From assembly GCF_000310205.1 (NCBI RefSeq), contig NZ_AMXE01000019.1, forward strand, positions 1 to 52,754: a stretch of DNA of 52,754 bases. Direction: 5' to 3'. A model generated the notes under the pieces. The model was given only the letters and a program-made list of their open reading frames with translations. It did not search any database and was not told the origin of the DNA. Shown piece after piece: positions 1 to 6,692 of this stretch (positions are counted from its first letter, which is position 1; each line of letters starts with the position of its first letter). The stretch comes from Thauera linaloolentis 47Lol = DSM 12138. Its GTDB lineage: Bacteria; Pseudomonadota; Gammaproteobacteria; Burkholderiales; Rhodocyclaceae. Made by a program: the position numbers and the translations under genes.

Positions 1-110
1 CCCCGCGTGCGTCCTTCATCAGGGTCCGCAGCCATCAAAGTGCTGCAAGAGTGACCGTTTGTAGTCTGGCCAGTCCGCACCTTGTTGTTATTGCATTGTT
101 TGCAGCTCAT
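1..110 (-). CDS. Partial small ORF at the left edge, unknown
   Basis: An open frame starts with ATG at 110 on the minus strand and stays open to the window edge (about 36 codons). It begins MSCKQCNN, so it carries a CxxC pair that could bind metal. It lies directly downstream, in array direction, of the attC after the HEPN gene, where the next integron cassette gene would be expected. No family is recognised and the frame is short and low in GC, so it may be the start of a real cassette gene or chance. Confidence 0.3.
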   Translation of the reverse strand, partial: MSCKQCNNNKVRTGQTTNGHSCSTLMAADPDEGRTR

Positions 111-189
111 TCGGGGGAAAGTTGTTCAGCAAGGGAAACGTCGTCCACTCTGTGGGCCAGGGGAAGCTATTGCTTGACAGATGGGGAAG

Positions 190-261
190 CCCTTGCGTGA
201 CGCTTCAGCGGACGGCAAAATGCGCAGCGTTTTGACGGTCCGCTGCAAGCGCTTGTTAGGC
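190..261 (-). other. attC: attC recombination site after the HEPN cassette (degenerate 3' core)
   Basis: On the minus strand the site opens with the R'' core GCCTAAC (261-255), which overlaps the TAA stop of the HEPN gene. It then folds into an imperfect hairpin in which AGCGGAC pairs with GTCCGCT and CAAAA with TTTTG, with an unpaired base in the 5' arm as is usual for attC. The closing R' core is only GCAAGGG (196-190) instead of GTTRRRY, so the far end has decayed or been rearranged. The R'' core is complementary to the (G)YTAGGC at the start of the HEPN cassette, as expected for one cassette. Confidence 0.65.
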
Positions 262-693
262 ATTTTCGTGAAGATACTTTGATAAAAATGCGACAAATTC
301 TTTGAGCTCTTCCAGCGGGATAACTGCATAAAAACCGTTCCGGTCACGGAATGAGAAGGCAGTGACTCGCCCGGCACGATGGACAGGATCGATCTTGAAG
401 TGCGCGACTGCATTACGTAGCCTTCGAACCAGTTGCTTAAGGTTGGGTTGGTGCTCGTGACCTTGGTCGCACTTGCCAAAGCTCATTATGGACGTAGGTG
501 AAATACCCCAATCCGCTATAGATGCGAAAGCGGTGCTTGGGATTTTCTCAATGAGCAACGCCTCCTTTGGCACTACTAGGAGGCCGAGAAGGCAGTTAAT
601 CAGGAGAGTTGCGTCAAGAGGGCCCTCGTACTCGGTGGCGAGGGTGAGCGTTCGCTCCATGAAGCTGCGTGCGAAATCCGGATCGTATTCCAT
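256..693 (-). CDS. HEPN-domain protein, integron cassette gene
   Basis: This is a 145-residue, probably soluble protein. Near its C-terminus it has RNAVAH (R93 to H98), the Rx4H signature of HEPN domains, followed by a beta-rich tail. It resembles the small stand-alone HEPN proteins of the pEK499_p136 type found on plasmids and integrons. HEPN proteins are often metal-independent RNases in toxin-antitoxin or defence systems, but no nucleotidyltransferase (MNT) antitoxin partner lies next to it, so RNase activity is inference. The start is ATG at 693 with an AGGAA-type ribosome binding site upstream. The stop overlaps the R'' core of its attC, which is typical cassette packing. The IS element begins about 20 bp upstream and may separate the gene from the integron promoter. 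Confidence 0.75.
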   Translation of the reverse strand: MEYDPDFARSFMERTLTLATEYEGPLDATLLINCLLGLLVVPKEALLIEKIPSTAFASIADWGISPTSIMSFGKCDQGHEHQPNLKQLVRRLRNAVAHFKIDPVHRAGRVTAFSFRDRNGFYAVIPLEELKEFVAFLSKYLHENA

Positions 694-715
694 AGTGCGG
701 TTCCTGATTGCCTAG

Positions 716-738
716 CAGGCCGATGCAAAAATCTCAGG
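716..738 (+). repeat. Left terminal inverted repeat of the IS5-family element
   Basis: The sequence starts CAGGCCGATGCA and matches the complement of the right end, CAGGGTGATGCA, at most of the outer positions. It marks the left boundary of the insertion sequence. Confidence 0.6.
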
Positions 739-868
739 CCCCAGGTCCAGGCTGACGCTCATCATTCGGTGTCTCATGACTTCATCCCCCGAAATGGATT
801 CTCAGTTCCGTTTTGATGCCTGTCGAGCGGGCCGGGGAATAGGCTTTCACCGGATTTCAGGCTTCGCC

Positions 869-1963
869 TCATGCCGTACGCCCCGCGTCCTGCAATTTCG
901 CAATTCGCAGCAGGTTATACGCCGCTGCCGACAGGTAGGCGGCGATCTGGGTTCGGGCTTGGCCGATGAAACGAGTCTTTCTCATTCCGCCCACCGTCTT
1001 CAGCCAGCCGAAAATCTCTTCAACCCGCTTTCGTTTGCGCTGGCTGACCTTGTAGCCCTCGGTGCAGGTCGTCCGTCCATCGAGGCCCGGTGTCTTGCGT
1101 CCTTCAATGCGGGCGATATGCGGCTTGATCTTGTGCTCGCGCAAATGTTGGACGAAGTCCTTCACGTGGTAGCCCTTGTCGACCCCCAGGGTTTTGGGAT
1201 GAATCCGGCGGCGCCGGGCGCGGGTGAGCAACTGGCGGGCGGCTTTGTGTTCGGCCATCGTCGCATCGGTAATGAGCAGATCAATGCACAGGCCACTGCG
1301 ATTCTCCATCAGCGCATGGCGGCCGTAGCTGAGCTTGGCCGGCTGGCCGTTGCCTTTCCTCATGAGCTTCGCGTCGGGATCGGTTGTGCTCCGGTGAGTG
1401 GCGTTGGAACGCTTCTCGCCCTTGAAATCCACCATGCCGGTACCGTCCCCGCCGGACTTGGGCGGCTCGTCATCGTCCTTGCGCTTGAAGCTCTTGAAGG
1501 ACGCCCAGGCGTCGATCAAGGGGCCATCCACGGTGAAGTGATCGGACGAGAGCAGCTTGTCCTTGCGGGCCAGACGCACCACTTCATCAAAGAAGCGTCG
1601 GGCGATGTCGGTCTCGACCAATCGCTCGCGCAGGCGGCTGAAATTGGATTGATCCAATCCGCCCGACTCCAGGTCCAGATCGAGAAACCAGCGAAACAGC
1701 AGGTTGTAATCGAGTTGCTCGCAGAACTGCCGATCCGAGCGCACCGAATAGAAAGCGATCAGCAATTGGGCCTTGAGCAGTCGCTCCGGCGGAATCGACG
1801 GTCGGCCGCCCTTGGCGTAGAGCCCATCGAGCTCCGCCGAAATGGCCGACAGCGCCGAGTCAGCCAGTTGCTTCACCCGTCGAAAAGGATGATCGGCCGG
1901 AATCCGGGACTCGACCGAGAAAGAGTGGAACATCGAGGACGGGGGATCTACTTCGCCGCGCAT
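869..1963 (-). CDS. IS5-family transposase
   Basis: This is a full-length transposase of 364 residues, within the usual size for the family. An N-terminal DUF772-type domain (roughly residues 20-110, with the conserved RLLKAQLLIAFYSVRSDRQ region) is followed by a DDE domain. Visible catalytic-type acidic positions are in FTVDGPLIDAW, in the TLGVDKGYHV segment, and the glutamate in RVEEIFGWLK near the C-terminus, which matches the IS5 YREK-like region. There is no internal stop or frameshift, so the enzyme could be active. It is transcribed on the same strand as the surrounding cassettes. Confidence 0.88.
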   Translation of the reverse strand: MRGEVDPPSSMFHSFSVESRIPADHPFRRVKQLADSALSAISAELDGLYAKGGRPSIPPERLLKAQLLIAFYSVRSDRQFCEQLDYNLLFRWFLDLDLESGGLDQSNFSRLRERLVETDIARRFFDEVVRLARKDKLLSSDHFTVDGPLIDAWASFKSFKRKDDDEPPKSGGDGTGMVDFKGEKRSNATHRSTTDPDAKLMRKGNGQPAKLSYGRHALMENRSGLCIDLLITDATMAEHKAARQLLTRARRRRIHPKTLGVDKGYHVKDFVQHLREHKIKPHIARIEGRKTPGLDGRTTCTEGYKVSQRKRKRVEEIFGWLKTVGGMRKTRFIGQARTQIAAYLSAAAYNLLRIAKLQDAGRTA

Positions 1964-2021
1964 CGGTGCTGTGCCTGGGGTTCGGGAGATACGGATAGGA
2001 CAGATGGGTGGTCGGATCGTT

Positions 2022-2043
2022 CACTGGATTCTGCATCACCCTG
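2022..2043 (-). repeat. Right terminal inverted repeat of the IS5-family element
   Basis: Read on the minus strand it begins CAGGGTGATGCAGAATCC and mirrors the left end. The outermost G overlaps a GTTAAGC core-like heptamer in the flanking integron sequence. Confidence 0.6.
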
Positions 2044-2049
2044 TTAAGC
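2043..2049 (-). other. attC R''-like core truncated by the IS
   Basis: On the minus strand this reads GCTTAAC, which fits RYYYAAC, and it follows the stop codon of the upstream cassette gene by one base. The stem and R' half of the attC that should follow are missing, because the IS starts here. Cassette 2 opens with TTAGAC, which predicts GTCTAAC, so the core is not the expected exact partner. Confidence 0.4.
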
Positions 2050-2050
2050 C

Positions 2051-2497
2051 TCAACTCGCGGGTCTTTTCGGTTCGCTCGACTTTTCAATAGCTGGTGGCT
2101 TGTCTTGTACCAAGCTGGACAGCCAAGACGAAAGTTGGTCCTTGGCAACGGCAAAGAGAACTATCAGAAGAAGCGAATAAATGATGTTGCCGACAATTCC
2201 TGTGCCAACTGCATACCAAAAGGATTCACGCTTCATCTTGGATTGGAGCTGACTTGCCTCGCCTTCAAACTGCTTTCGCAGAATTTCTTCAGCGGACCGC
2301 GTATGCGCGATCAAGCTTCCAGGGGCGAGCAGTGTCTGCTCTGTTGCTTGCACGGCAGCAGCGTCCAAAGGAGGGGTTTTGCCAAGAGTCAGCGATTCAA
2401 ATTGTTGGCGATAGATGCTGAATGCCAGATCCCGCACGCAATCGCTTTTGTTGTTGCGAACGCAGTGGTCAGCAATGATTTCAAAGGGGGTTGCCAC
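2051..2497 (-). CDS. Single-pass membrane protein, unknown, cassette gene
   Basis: This is a 148-residue hypothetical protein. A soluble N-terminal part (about 1-90, probably helical) is followed by one hydrophobic segment at about 94-117 and a short charged, proline-containing tail. The start is GTG at 2497, because an AAGGAG ribosome binding site lies 7 bp upstream and overlaps the TAA stop of the preceding gene. The two genes are therefore translationally linked and form a two-gene cassette. No known domain is recognised. The coding sequence is much less GC-rich than the chromosomal genes from 4.1 kb onward, consistent with acquisition. A partner role with the neighbouring DUF4760-like membrane protein is inferred from linkage only. 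Confidence 0.6.
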   Translation of the reverse strand: MATPFEIIADHCVRNNKSDCVRDLAFSIYRQQFESLTLGKTPPLDAAAVQATEQTLLAPGSLIAHTRSAEEILRKQFEGEASQLQSKMKRESFWYAVGTGIVGNIIYSLLLIVLFAVAKDQLSSWLSSLVQDKPPAIEKSSEPKRPAS

Positions 2498-2508
2498 TTG
2501 CTATCTCC

Positions 2509-3000
2509 TTAGAACCGATAGCTAGAGTGGCGCTCACGCGACTGCCAAGTCCGCGCCAGCTGAGTTAGCTGTACATAGAGACTCGCCCGCGATCGACTTT
2601 GGGACTCGTATATGAAGCGTTTGGCAACCTCGTAGAAGTAAACAACTCGGTCACCAAGTCTTGAATACGCGATGTCCTCGTCGTAGACACCTGACAGAAC
2701 TCCAGTTGCCAACGTTTCAAGGAATTCGAGTGCAGCTGTGATTTCGATGGCTTCCTTGGCGTTCACTATGAGTTCATCACCATCACCCCTCGCTGCTCGA
2801 TAAAGGAGCTTGTCGATAGTTGCTGATATTTCGGCCGGTAACTGTACGGCTCGAAGAGTGCGCTCCATCTGACTAGCCTTCGCTTCCCGAAGATATGTTC
2901 TTCGAAGAATTGAAAGTTGCTGGGCCAAGTAGAGAGTCGCGAGCGCGCTGAGCGCTGAGATCATCAGGGCCATGGCAGATATGAGGAACTCTGGGTACAT
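2509..3000 (-). CDS. DUF4760-like membrane-anchored protein, cassette gene
   Basis: The protein has 163 residues when started at ATG 3000 (MYPEFLIS). An upstream in-frame start would run into the attC and is less likely. A single N-terminal membrane segment covers about residues 3-24. It is followed by a helical cytoplasmic region whose motif (LEFLETLATGVLSGVYDED, then a YEVAKRFIYESQ helix) resembles the DUF4760 family. The function of that family is not established. The gene is the first of a two-gene cassette and its stop overlaps the ribosome binding site of the next gene. It begins about 40 bp after the attC core that ends the preceding cassette. The family call is moderate. Confidence 0.6.
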   Translation of the reverse strand: MYPEFLISAMALMISALSALATLYLAQQLSILRRTYLREAKASQMERTLRAVQLPAEISATIDKLLYRAARGDGDELIVNAKEAIEITAALEFLETLATGVLSGVYDEDIAYSRLGDRVVYFYEVAKRFIYESQSRSRASLYVQLTQLARTWQSRERHSSYRF

Positions 3001-3036
3001 GATGATCCTTCGGTTGGCGATTTGGGCGGTCTTGAG

Positions 3037-3094
3037 GTCTAACACTCAAGTTAAGCGGCGGGCATAGCCCGTCCGCTTGAATGCCTTGTTAGGG
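3037..3094 (-). other. attC: attC recombination site, complete
   Basis: On the minus strand the 58-bp site begins with CCCTAAC (R'', 3094-3088) and ends with GTTAGAC (R', 3043-3037), a perfect GTTRRRY core. Between them AAGCGG pairs with CCGCTT and CGGGC with GCCCG around a TAT loop. One unpaired A in the 5' arm matches the extrahelical base that sets strand choice by integron integrases. The R'' core complements the GTTAGGG at 3369-3363 that opens the same cassette. This orients the array as minus-strand. Confidence 0.85.
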
Positions 3095-3337
3095 CTAGAT
3101 CTTTTCATAGACATCGAATCTTCCACTGTTTTCGATGCGCACCCATTTAACGCCTGCTATATGGTTGGCTGCAACAGCCGCTTTAAACGCTTTGCCAAAA
3201 TTACGAGGATCATGACGCTTAATGAGTTGCCGCCAATGGTCACCAAATATCGAAACTAGGCCGGCCTGCGCACCGACAGTCATAAGACCGATTCGCTGAT
3301 TAATTAAATCTAACTCTTGCTGGATCATGTTATGCAT
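3095..3337 (-). CDS. Small unknown protein, first cassette gene
   Basis: This 80-residue protein starts at ATG 3337 and its TAG stop abuts the attC core. It looks soluble, with an N-terminal helical part (MHNMIQQELDLINQRIG) and a C-terminal part with KWVRIENSGRFDVYEKI. I recognise no family. It occupies the first cassette position next to attI, where expression from an integron promoter would be strongest and where the most recently captured cassette normally sits. Base composition is near 45-50% GC, unlike the chromosomal genes. Confidence 0.55.
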   Translation of the reverse strand: MHNMIQQELDLINQRIGLMTVGAQAGLVSIFGDHWRQLIKRHDPRNFGKAFKAAVAANHIAGVKWVRIENSGRFDVYEKI

Positions 3338-3362
3338 TGGAAGCCGCCTCGAATTTTCGTGA

Positions 3363-3495
3363 CCCTAACAGTGTAGTAGACGGAACGGGCCGGCTAGTGA
3401 GTAGACGGAATCCACATATCGCCCCGCCCAAAATATTTTATTAGCATCAATCAAAATTGCTTCAGTACCATTGGCAACGACACTAATCCAGCCCC
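3363..3495 (-). promoter_or_regulatory. attI: attI-like recombination site and integron promoter region
   Basis: This intergenic stretch lies between the start of the intI remnant and the first cassette. It ends in the core GTTAGGG (minus strand, 3369-3363). Two direct copies of AGTAGACGGAA stand at 3375-3385 and 3400-3410, 25 bp apart, in the place where class 1 attI has its accessory integrase-binding direct repeats. An AT-rich patch (about 3431-3460) could hold the cassette and intI promoters. I found no LexA box. Confidence 0.5.
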
Positions 3496-3765
3496 ATGAC
3501 CTTGTCAAACCACACCGTCACGCTAGCCCGATTCTGGCGTAAGTGCCTGATCATCCTCGCGGAATCAGGCGTGAAGACATCGGCTGTGGCTGGTATGTGC
3601 GCCACGCCGAAGCCTATGCCGAGGCTGCTCGCGGTCGGCGGATCGCCATTCATACGGCGGCCATCGTGGAGCCTTGGAAGAGCTGGGCAGGGTAGACGGA
3701 ATAGCGGCGTGGCAATTCACGCAGGCGGTGGATGCGGTGCGCCACCTGTTGATGATGGTGGGGCG
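3496..3765 (+). pseudogene. intI: Integron integrase, N-terminal remnant (two frameshifts)
   Basis: Three overlapping frames together give the N-terminal, core-binding part of an integron-type tyrosine recombinase. Frame one (from ATG 3496) gives RFWRKCLIILAESGVK. Frame two (from about 3585) gives WYVRHAEAYAEAARGRR. Frame three (about 3680-3765) gives LGRVDGIAAWQF followed by TQAVDAVRHLL. The segments are in the right order for IntI, and the two shifts fall near 3585 and 3670-3680. Only about 90 of the usual 320-340 residues remain. The whole catalytic domain (RHRY residues and the IntI-specific insert) is absent. It is divergent from the cassettes, the classic integron layout, so this integron cannot supply its own integrase. 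Confidence 0.75.
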
Positions 3766-4100
3766 CCTGCGACTGCCGAGGCGGATTGCGACGACGAGGC
3801 GAGCCTCAAAATCGGTAATGCCGACATCGGTGAGGCGGAACTTGCCGCCATGCTTGGCGAAGCACTCGACCGGTGATCGCAGAGCCGGCCTGTTGCAGCT
3901 TGGCCGCCTGGGCCGCACACGTATACTGACGCCCGCAACATTCTGGGCCGAGGTACTGAATTCTTGAGCAAGACCGACCATCCTGCGAACATTCAGCGAA
4001 ACCGGGACATCGAAGCCGGCTTTACTGCTTGCCAATCATTTTGAAGCGGGCTTTGAATCGGCTCTGGCTCGCGGGTCGATCATCAACAGGAAACCTCCCC
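3766..4100. other. Intergenic stretch between intI remnant and selB
   Basis: No intact gene is seen in these 335 bases. The rest of intI is not recognisable in any frame, so a deletion probably removed it. On the minus strand around 3880-3795 a short protein-like run (FAKHGGKFRLTDVGITDFEA) lies inside a frame without a convincing start or family and could be a gene remnant. selA, a common neighbour of selB, is not here. Confidence 0.4.
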
Positions 4101-6059
4101 ATGCTCATCGGCACCGCCGGCCACATCGACCACGGCAAGACCACGCTCGTCCGCGCGCTGACCGGCGTGGACACCGACCGCCTGCCGGAGGAGAAGCAAC
4201 GCGGCATCACCATTGAGCTGGGCTATGCCTATGCGCCGCTGGCGGGCGATGGCGAGGGGCGGACGCTGGCCTTCATCGACGTGCCGGGGCACGAGAAGTT
4301 CGTGCCGACGATGCTGGCAGGCGCCAGCGGCATCGACTTCGCGCTGCTGGTGGTGGCGGCCGACGACGGCGTGATGCCGCAGACACGCGAGCACCTCGCC
4401 ATCGTCCATCTGCTCGGCATCGGCCGCGGGGCAGTAACGATCACCAAGTGCGACCGCGTGCCGCTGGAACGCATCGAGGCGGTGCGGGCCGAAGTGGCGG
4501 CGCTGCTGGCGCCGACCCGGCTGGCGGCGGCGCCGGTGTTCGCACTGTCGGCACAGACCGGAGAGGGCGTGGCGGCGCTGCGCGCGCATCTCGACGCGGT
4601 CGCCGCGGAGGAGGGCGCGCGCAGCGTGCAGGGCGGCCTGCGCCTGGTGGTGGACCGCCGCTTCGCCATTGCCGGCGCAGGCGCGGTGGTAACCGGCACC
4701 GTGCATGCCGGCCGGCTGCACGTGGGTGACACCGTGTTGCTGGCGCGGCCGGGCGGCGAGATCCGCGAACTGCGGGTGCGCGGGCTGCACGTCAACAACC
4801 GCAAGGCCGACGTCGGTGGCCCGGGCAGCCGCTGCGCGGTGAATCTGGCCAGCATCGAATACCGCGACATCGAGCGCGGCGACTGGCTGCTGTCGCCCGG
4901 CCCGGTGCGCGCCACCGATCGCCTCGACCTGCGCCTGCATCTGTTGCCGGACGTGCGGCGCAAGCTGGGGCAATGGACAGGCACGACGCTCCACCATGCC
5001 GGCGGCCACGCAATGGCACGGCTGGTGCTGCTCGATGGCGCGCTGGAAGCCGGCGGACTGGCGGGCGGGGACGACGGCCTGGTACAGGCCGTGCTCGACC
5101 GGCCGCTGTTCGCCTGTTGCGGCGACCGCATCGTGATCCGCGACGCGGCGGGGCGCGAGACCCTGGGCGGAGGCACGGTGCTCGACCCTTTCCCGCCCGC
5201 CCGCCACCGCCGCCGGCCGGAACGCCTGGCGTTGCTGGCGGCGCTCGAACACGAGAATGCGGACGTCCGGCTGCGCGCCCAGGTCGATACCGCGGCCCAC
5301 GGTGCGGATGCGGCTGAACTCACCACCGCCCACAACCTGCACGGCATGGATGTGCAGCACTGGCAGGCGCGCCTGCCGGGCGTGCAGGCCATCGCCACTA
5401 AAACCGGCATCCGGCTGTTTTCGCCCGCGGCCTGGGAAGCGCTGGCCGAACGCATTCTCGGCCGCCTGGCGGCGCACCACGAGGCCTTTGCCGACGAGCC
5501 GGGCGTGGAGCGCGAGCGCCTGCGCCGGATGTGCGCGCCGCAACTGCCCCCCGCCGTGTTCCTCGCCCGCCTCGAAAGCCTGCTGGCGGACGGGCGTCTG
5601 TGCCGCGCCGGCTCGGCCTGGCATCTGCCGGCGCATACCGCCGAGCTTTCACCCGCCGAGCGGCTGCGCGCCGACGGCATCCTGCAACGCCTGCGCGACG
5701 GCGCCTTCGATCCCCCCTGGGTGCGGGACATCGCCGCGAGCTGTGCGCTGGAAGAAGCCGAGGTCCGCCGCCTGCTGCGCCGCGTGGCGATGCGCGGCGA
5801 GGTGTTCCAGATCATCCGCGACCTGTTCTATGCGCGCGCGACCGTGGCGCAGATGAGCGGCATCGTCCGCGAACTGGCCGCCGGCCACGACGGCCGCATC
5901 CGCGCGGCCGACTTCCGCGACCGCATCGGCGGCGGGCGCAAGCGGGCGATCCAGATCCTGGAATTCTTCGACCGCGTCGGCTTCACCCGCCGCGTCGGCA
6001 AGGGCAGCCAGCGCGCCCACATCCTGCGCGGCGAACCGCCCGCCGCCGAGGACGCATGA
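4101..6059 (+). CDS. selB: Selenocysteine-specific elongation factor SelB
   Basis: SelB carries Sec-tRNA to the ribosome at UGA codons that are followed by a SECIS element. The protein has 652 residues from ATG 4101, chosen because [15 protein letters not shown] is the family's standard N-terminus and AGGAAA precedes it. Upstream in-frame codons are not conserved. GTPase motifs are GHIDHGKTT (7-15), DVPGH (60-64) and TKCD (115-118). Beta-barrel domains follow, and the C-terminal part contains winged-helix repeats that bind the SECIS RNA. The selC gene follows 34 bp downstream on the same strand, so the dedicated factor and its tRNA are paired. SelA, SelD and any selenoprotein gene are outside the window or not visible. 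Confidence 0.96.
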   Translation: MLIGTAGHIDHGKTTLVRALTGVDTDRLPEEKQRGITIELGYAYAPLAGDGEGRTLAFIDVPGHEKFVPTMLAGASGIDFALLVVAADDGVMPQTREHLAIVHLLGIGRGAVTITKCDRVPLERIEAVRAEVAALLAPTRLAAAPVFALSAQTGEGVAALRAHLDAVAAEEGARSVQGGLRLVVDRRFAIAGAGAVVTGTVHAGRLHVGDTVLLARPGGEIRELRVRGLHVNNRKADVGGPGSRCAVNLASIEYRDIERGDWLLSPGPVRATDRLDLRLHLLPDVRRKLGQWTGTTLHHAGGHAMARLVLLDGALEAGGLAGGDDGLVQAVLDRPLFACCGDRIVIRDAAGRETLGGGTVLDPFPPARHRRRPERLALLAALEHENADVRLRAQVDTAAHGADAAELTTAHNLHGMDVQHWQARLPGVQAIATKTGIRLFSPAAWEALAERILGRLAAHHEAFADEPGVERERLRRMCAPQLPPAVFLARLESLLADGRLCRAGSAWHLPAHTAELSPAERLRADGILQRLRDGAFDPPWVRDIAASCALEEAEVRRLLRRVAMRGEVFQIIRDLFYARATVAQMSGIVRELAAGHDGRIRAADFRDRIGGGRKRAIQILEFFDRVGFTRRVGKGSQRAHILRGEPPAAEDA

Positions 6060-6093
6060 AGAGCCACGACGTGGTTACAATCCGGTTTCCAGC

Positions 6094-6190
6094 GGAAGAG
6101 AGGCGTTCCCCGGTGGGGCGACTGGTCTTCAAAACCAGGTGGGGCCGTCAGCCGGTCCCAGGTGGGTTCGACTCCCATTCTCTTCCGCCA
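6094..6190 (+). tRNA. selC: tRNA-Sec (anticodon UCA)
   Basis: The 97-nt sequence begins GGAAGAG and ends CTCTTCCGCCA, giving the long acceptor stem typical of tRNA-Sec with CCA encoded. The anticodon loop is CTTCAAA with TCA at 6129-6131, closed by CTGGT/ACCAG. A long variable arm follows, and the T arm has GTTCGACTC. The layout closely follows E. coli selC. It lies just after selB and 20 bp before the next gene. selC is a common integration site for genomic islands, but no integrase follows it here. Confidence 0.96.
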
Positions 6191-6209
6191 TCCTTTCCCA
6201 CGACGGATC

Positions 6210-6692
6210 ATGGCTGAACTGCGCGGCTGCCGCTTTCCGCAAGACCTCCGCTACGACCCGGCGAACCACCTGTGGTTTGCCGCCGAAGCGGATGGCGTCT
6301 GGCGCGTGGGCGTGACCCCCTTCGGCGTCGCCATCGCCGGCGAGATCCTGTTGTTCACCTCCAAGCCGGGCGGGCGCTCGCTGGCCGCCGGACGGGCCTT
6401 CGGCCTGCTCGAAGCCGGCAAGACCGTGTTCCCGGTGAAGACCCCGGTCGAGGCCGCGCTGATCGAAGGCAACGATGCCCTGTCGCGTTCCGCCGCGCTG
6501 ATGAACACCGACGCCTACGCCGCCTGGCTGGTGCGGCTGCGCATCGCGCCAGGCGATGCGGACAAGCACCTGCTGTGCTGGGACGAGGCCCGCGCCGGCA
6601 TCGCCGCGCAAATGGACCTGTGGCGCTTCGACGACCTGCGCAGCTTCCAGGCGCCCTTGCTGGGCGAAGGCGCGAAGGGCCTGCGCGGATGA
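6210..6692 (+). CDS. GcvH-like lipoyl-carrier protein
   Basis: The 160-residue protein has the H-protein fold signature: LRYDPANHLWF at the N-terminus, a GVTPFGVAIAGEI strand region, and GLLEAGKTVFPVKTPV, where K71 aligns with the lipoylated lysine of H-proteins. The start is ATG 6210, since the upstream in-frame start lies inside selC. No gcvT or gcvP is adjacent and the protein is longer than standard GcvH (about 125-130), so a role outside glycine cleavage is plausible. Lipoate-binding H-like proteins are known to act as sulfur carriers in some sulfur-oxidation systems. Its stop overlaps the start of the DsrE-like gene (ATGA), which supports a shared task. The carrier role is inference. 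Confidence 0.75.
   Translation: MAELRGCRFPQDLRYDPANHLWFAAEADGVWRVGVTPFGVAIAGEILLFTSKPGGRSLAAGRAFGLLEAGKTVFPVKTPVEAALIEGNDALSRSAALMNTDAYAAWLVRLRIAPGDADKHLLCWDEARAGIAAQMDLWRFDDLRSFQAPLLGEGAKGLRG

Larger units (their letters stand above)
716..2043 (-). mobile_element. IS5-family insertion sequence, about 1.33 kb
   Basis: The element is bounded by imperfect terminal inverted repeats that both begin CAGG and share the block GATGCA (716-738 and 2022-2043). It contains one transposase gene. The flanking tetranucleotides are CTAG on the left and TTAA on the right. Both fit YTAR, a target type used by part of the IS5 family, but they are not identical, so there is no clean target duplication. A TA dinucleotide duplication is possible if each end is one base longer. 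It lies exactly at a cassette junction: a GCTTAAC core-like sequence abuts the right end and a TAGGC half-core abuts the left end. Confidence 0.8.

Noticed and set aside
776-2047. A 423-codon plus-strand frame across the IS
   Set aside because: It is antisense to the transposase and shows no family similarity.
3869-4100. Remnant of selA upstream of selB
   Set aside because: None of the frames shows the SelA PLP-binding or C-terminal motifs.
6094-6190. tRNA-Sec as the attachment site of an integrated island
   Set aside because: No integrase, direct repeat of the tRNA 3' end or foreign-looking DNA follows. The next genes have normal GC and start 20 bp away.
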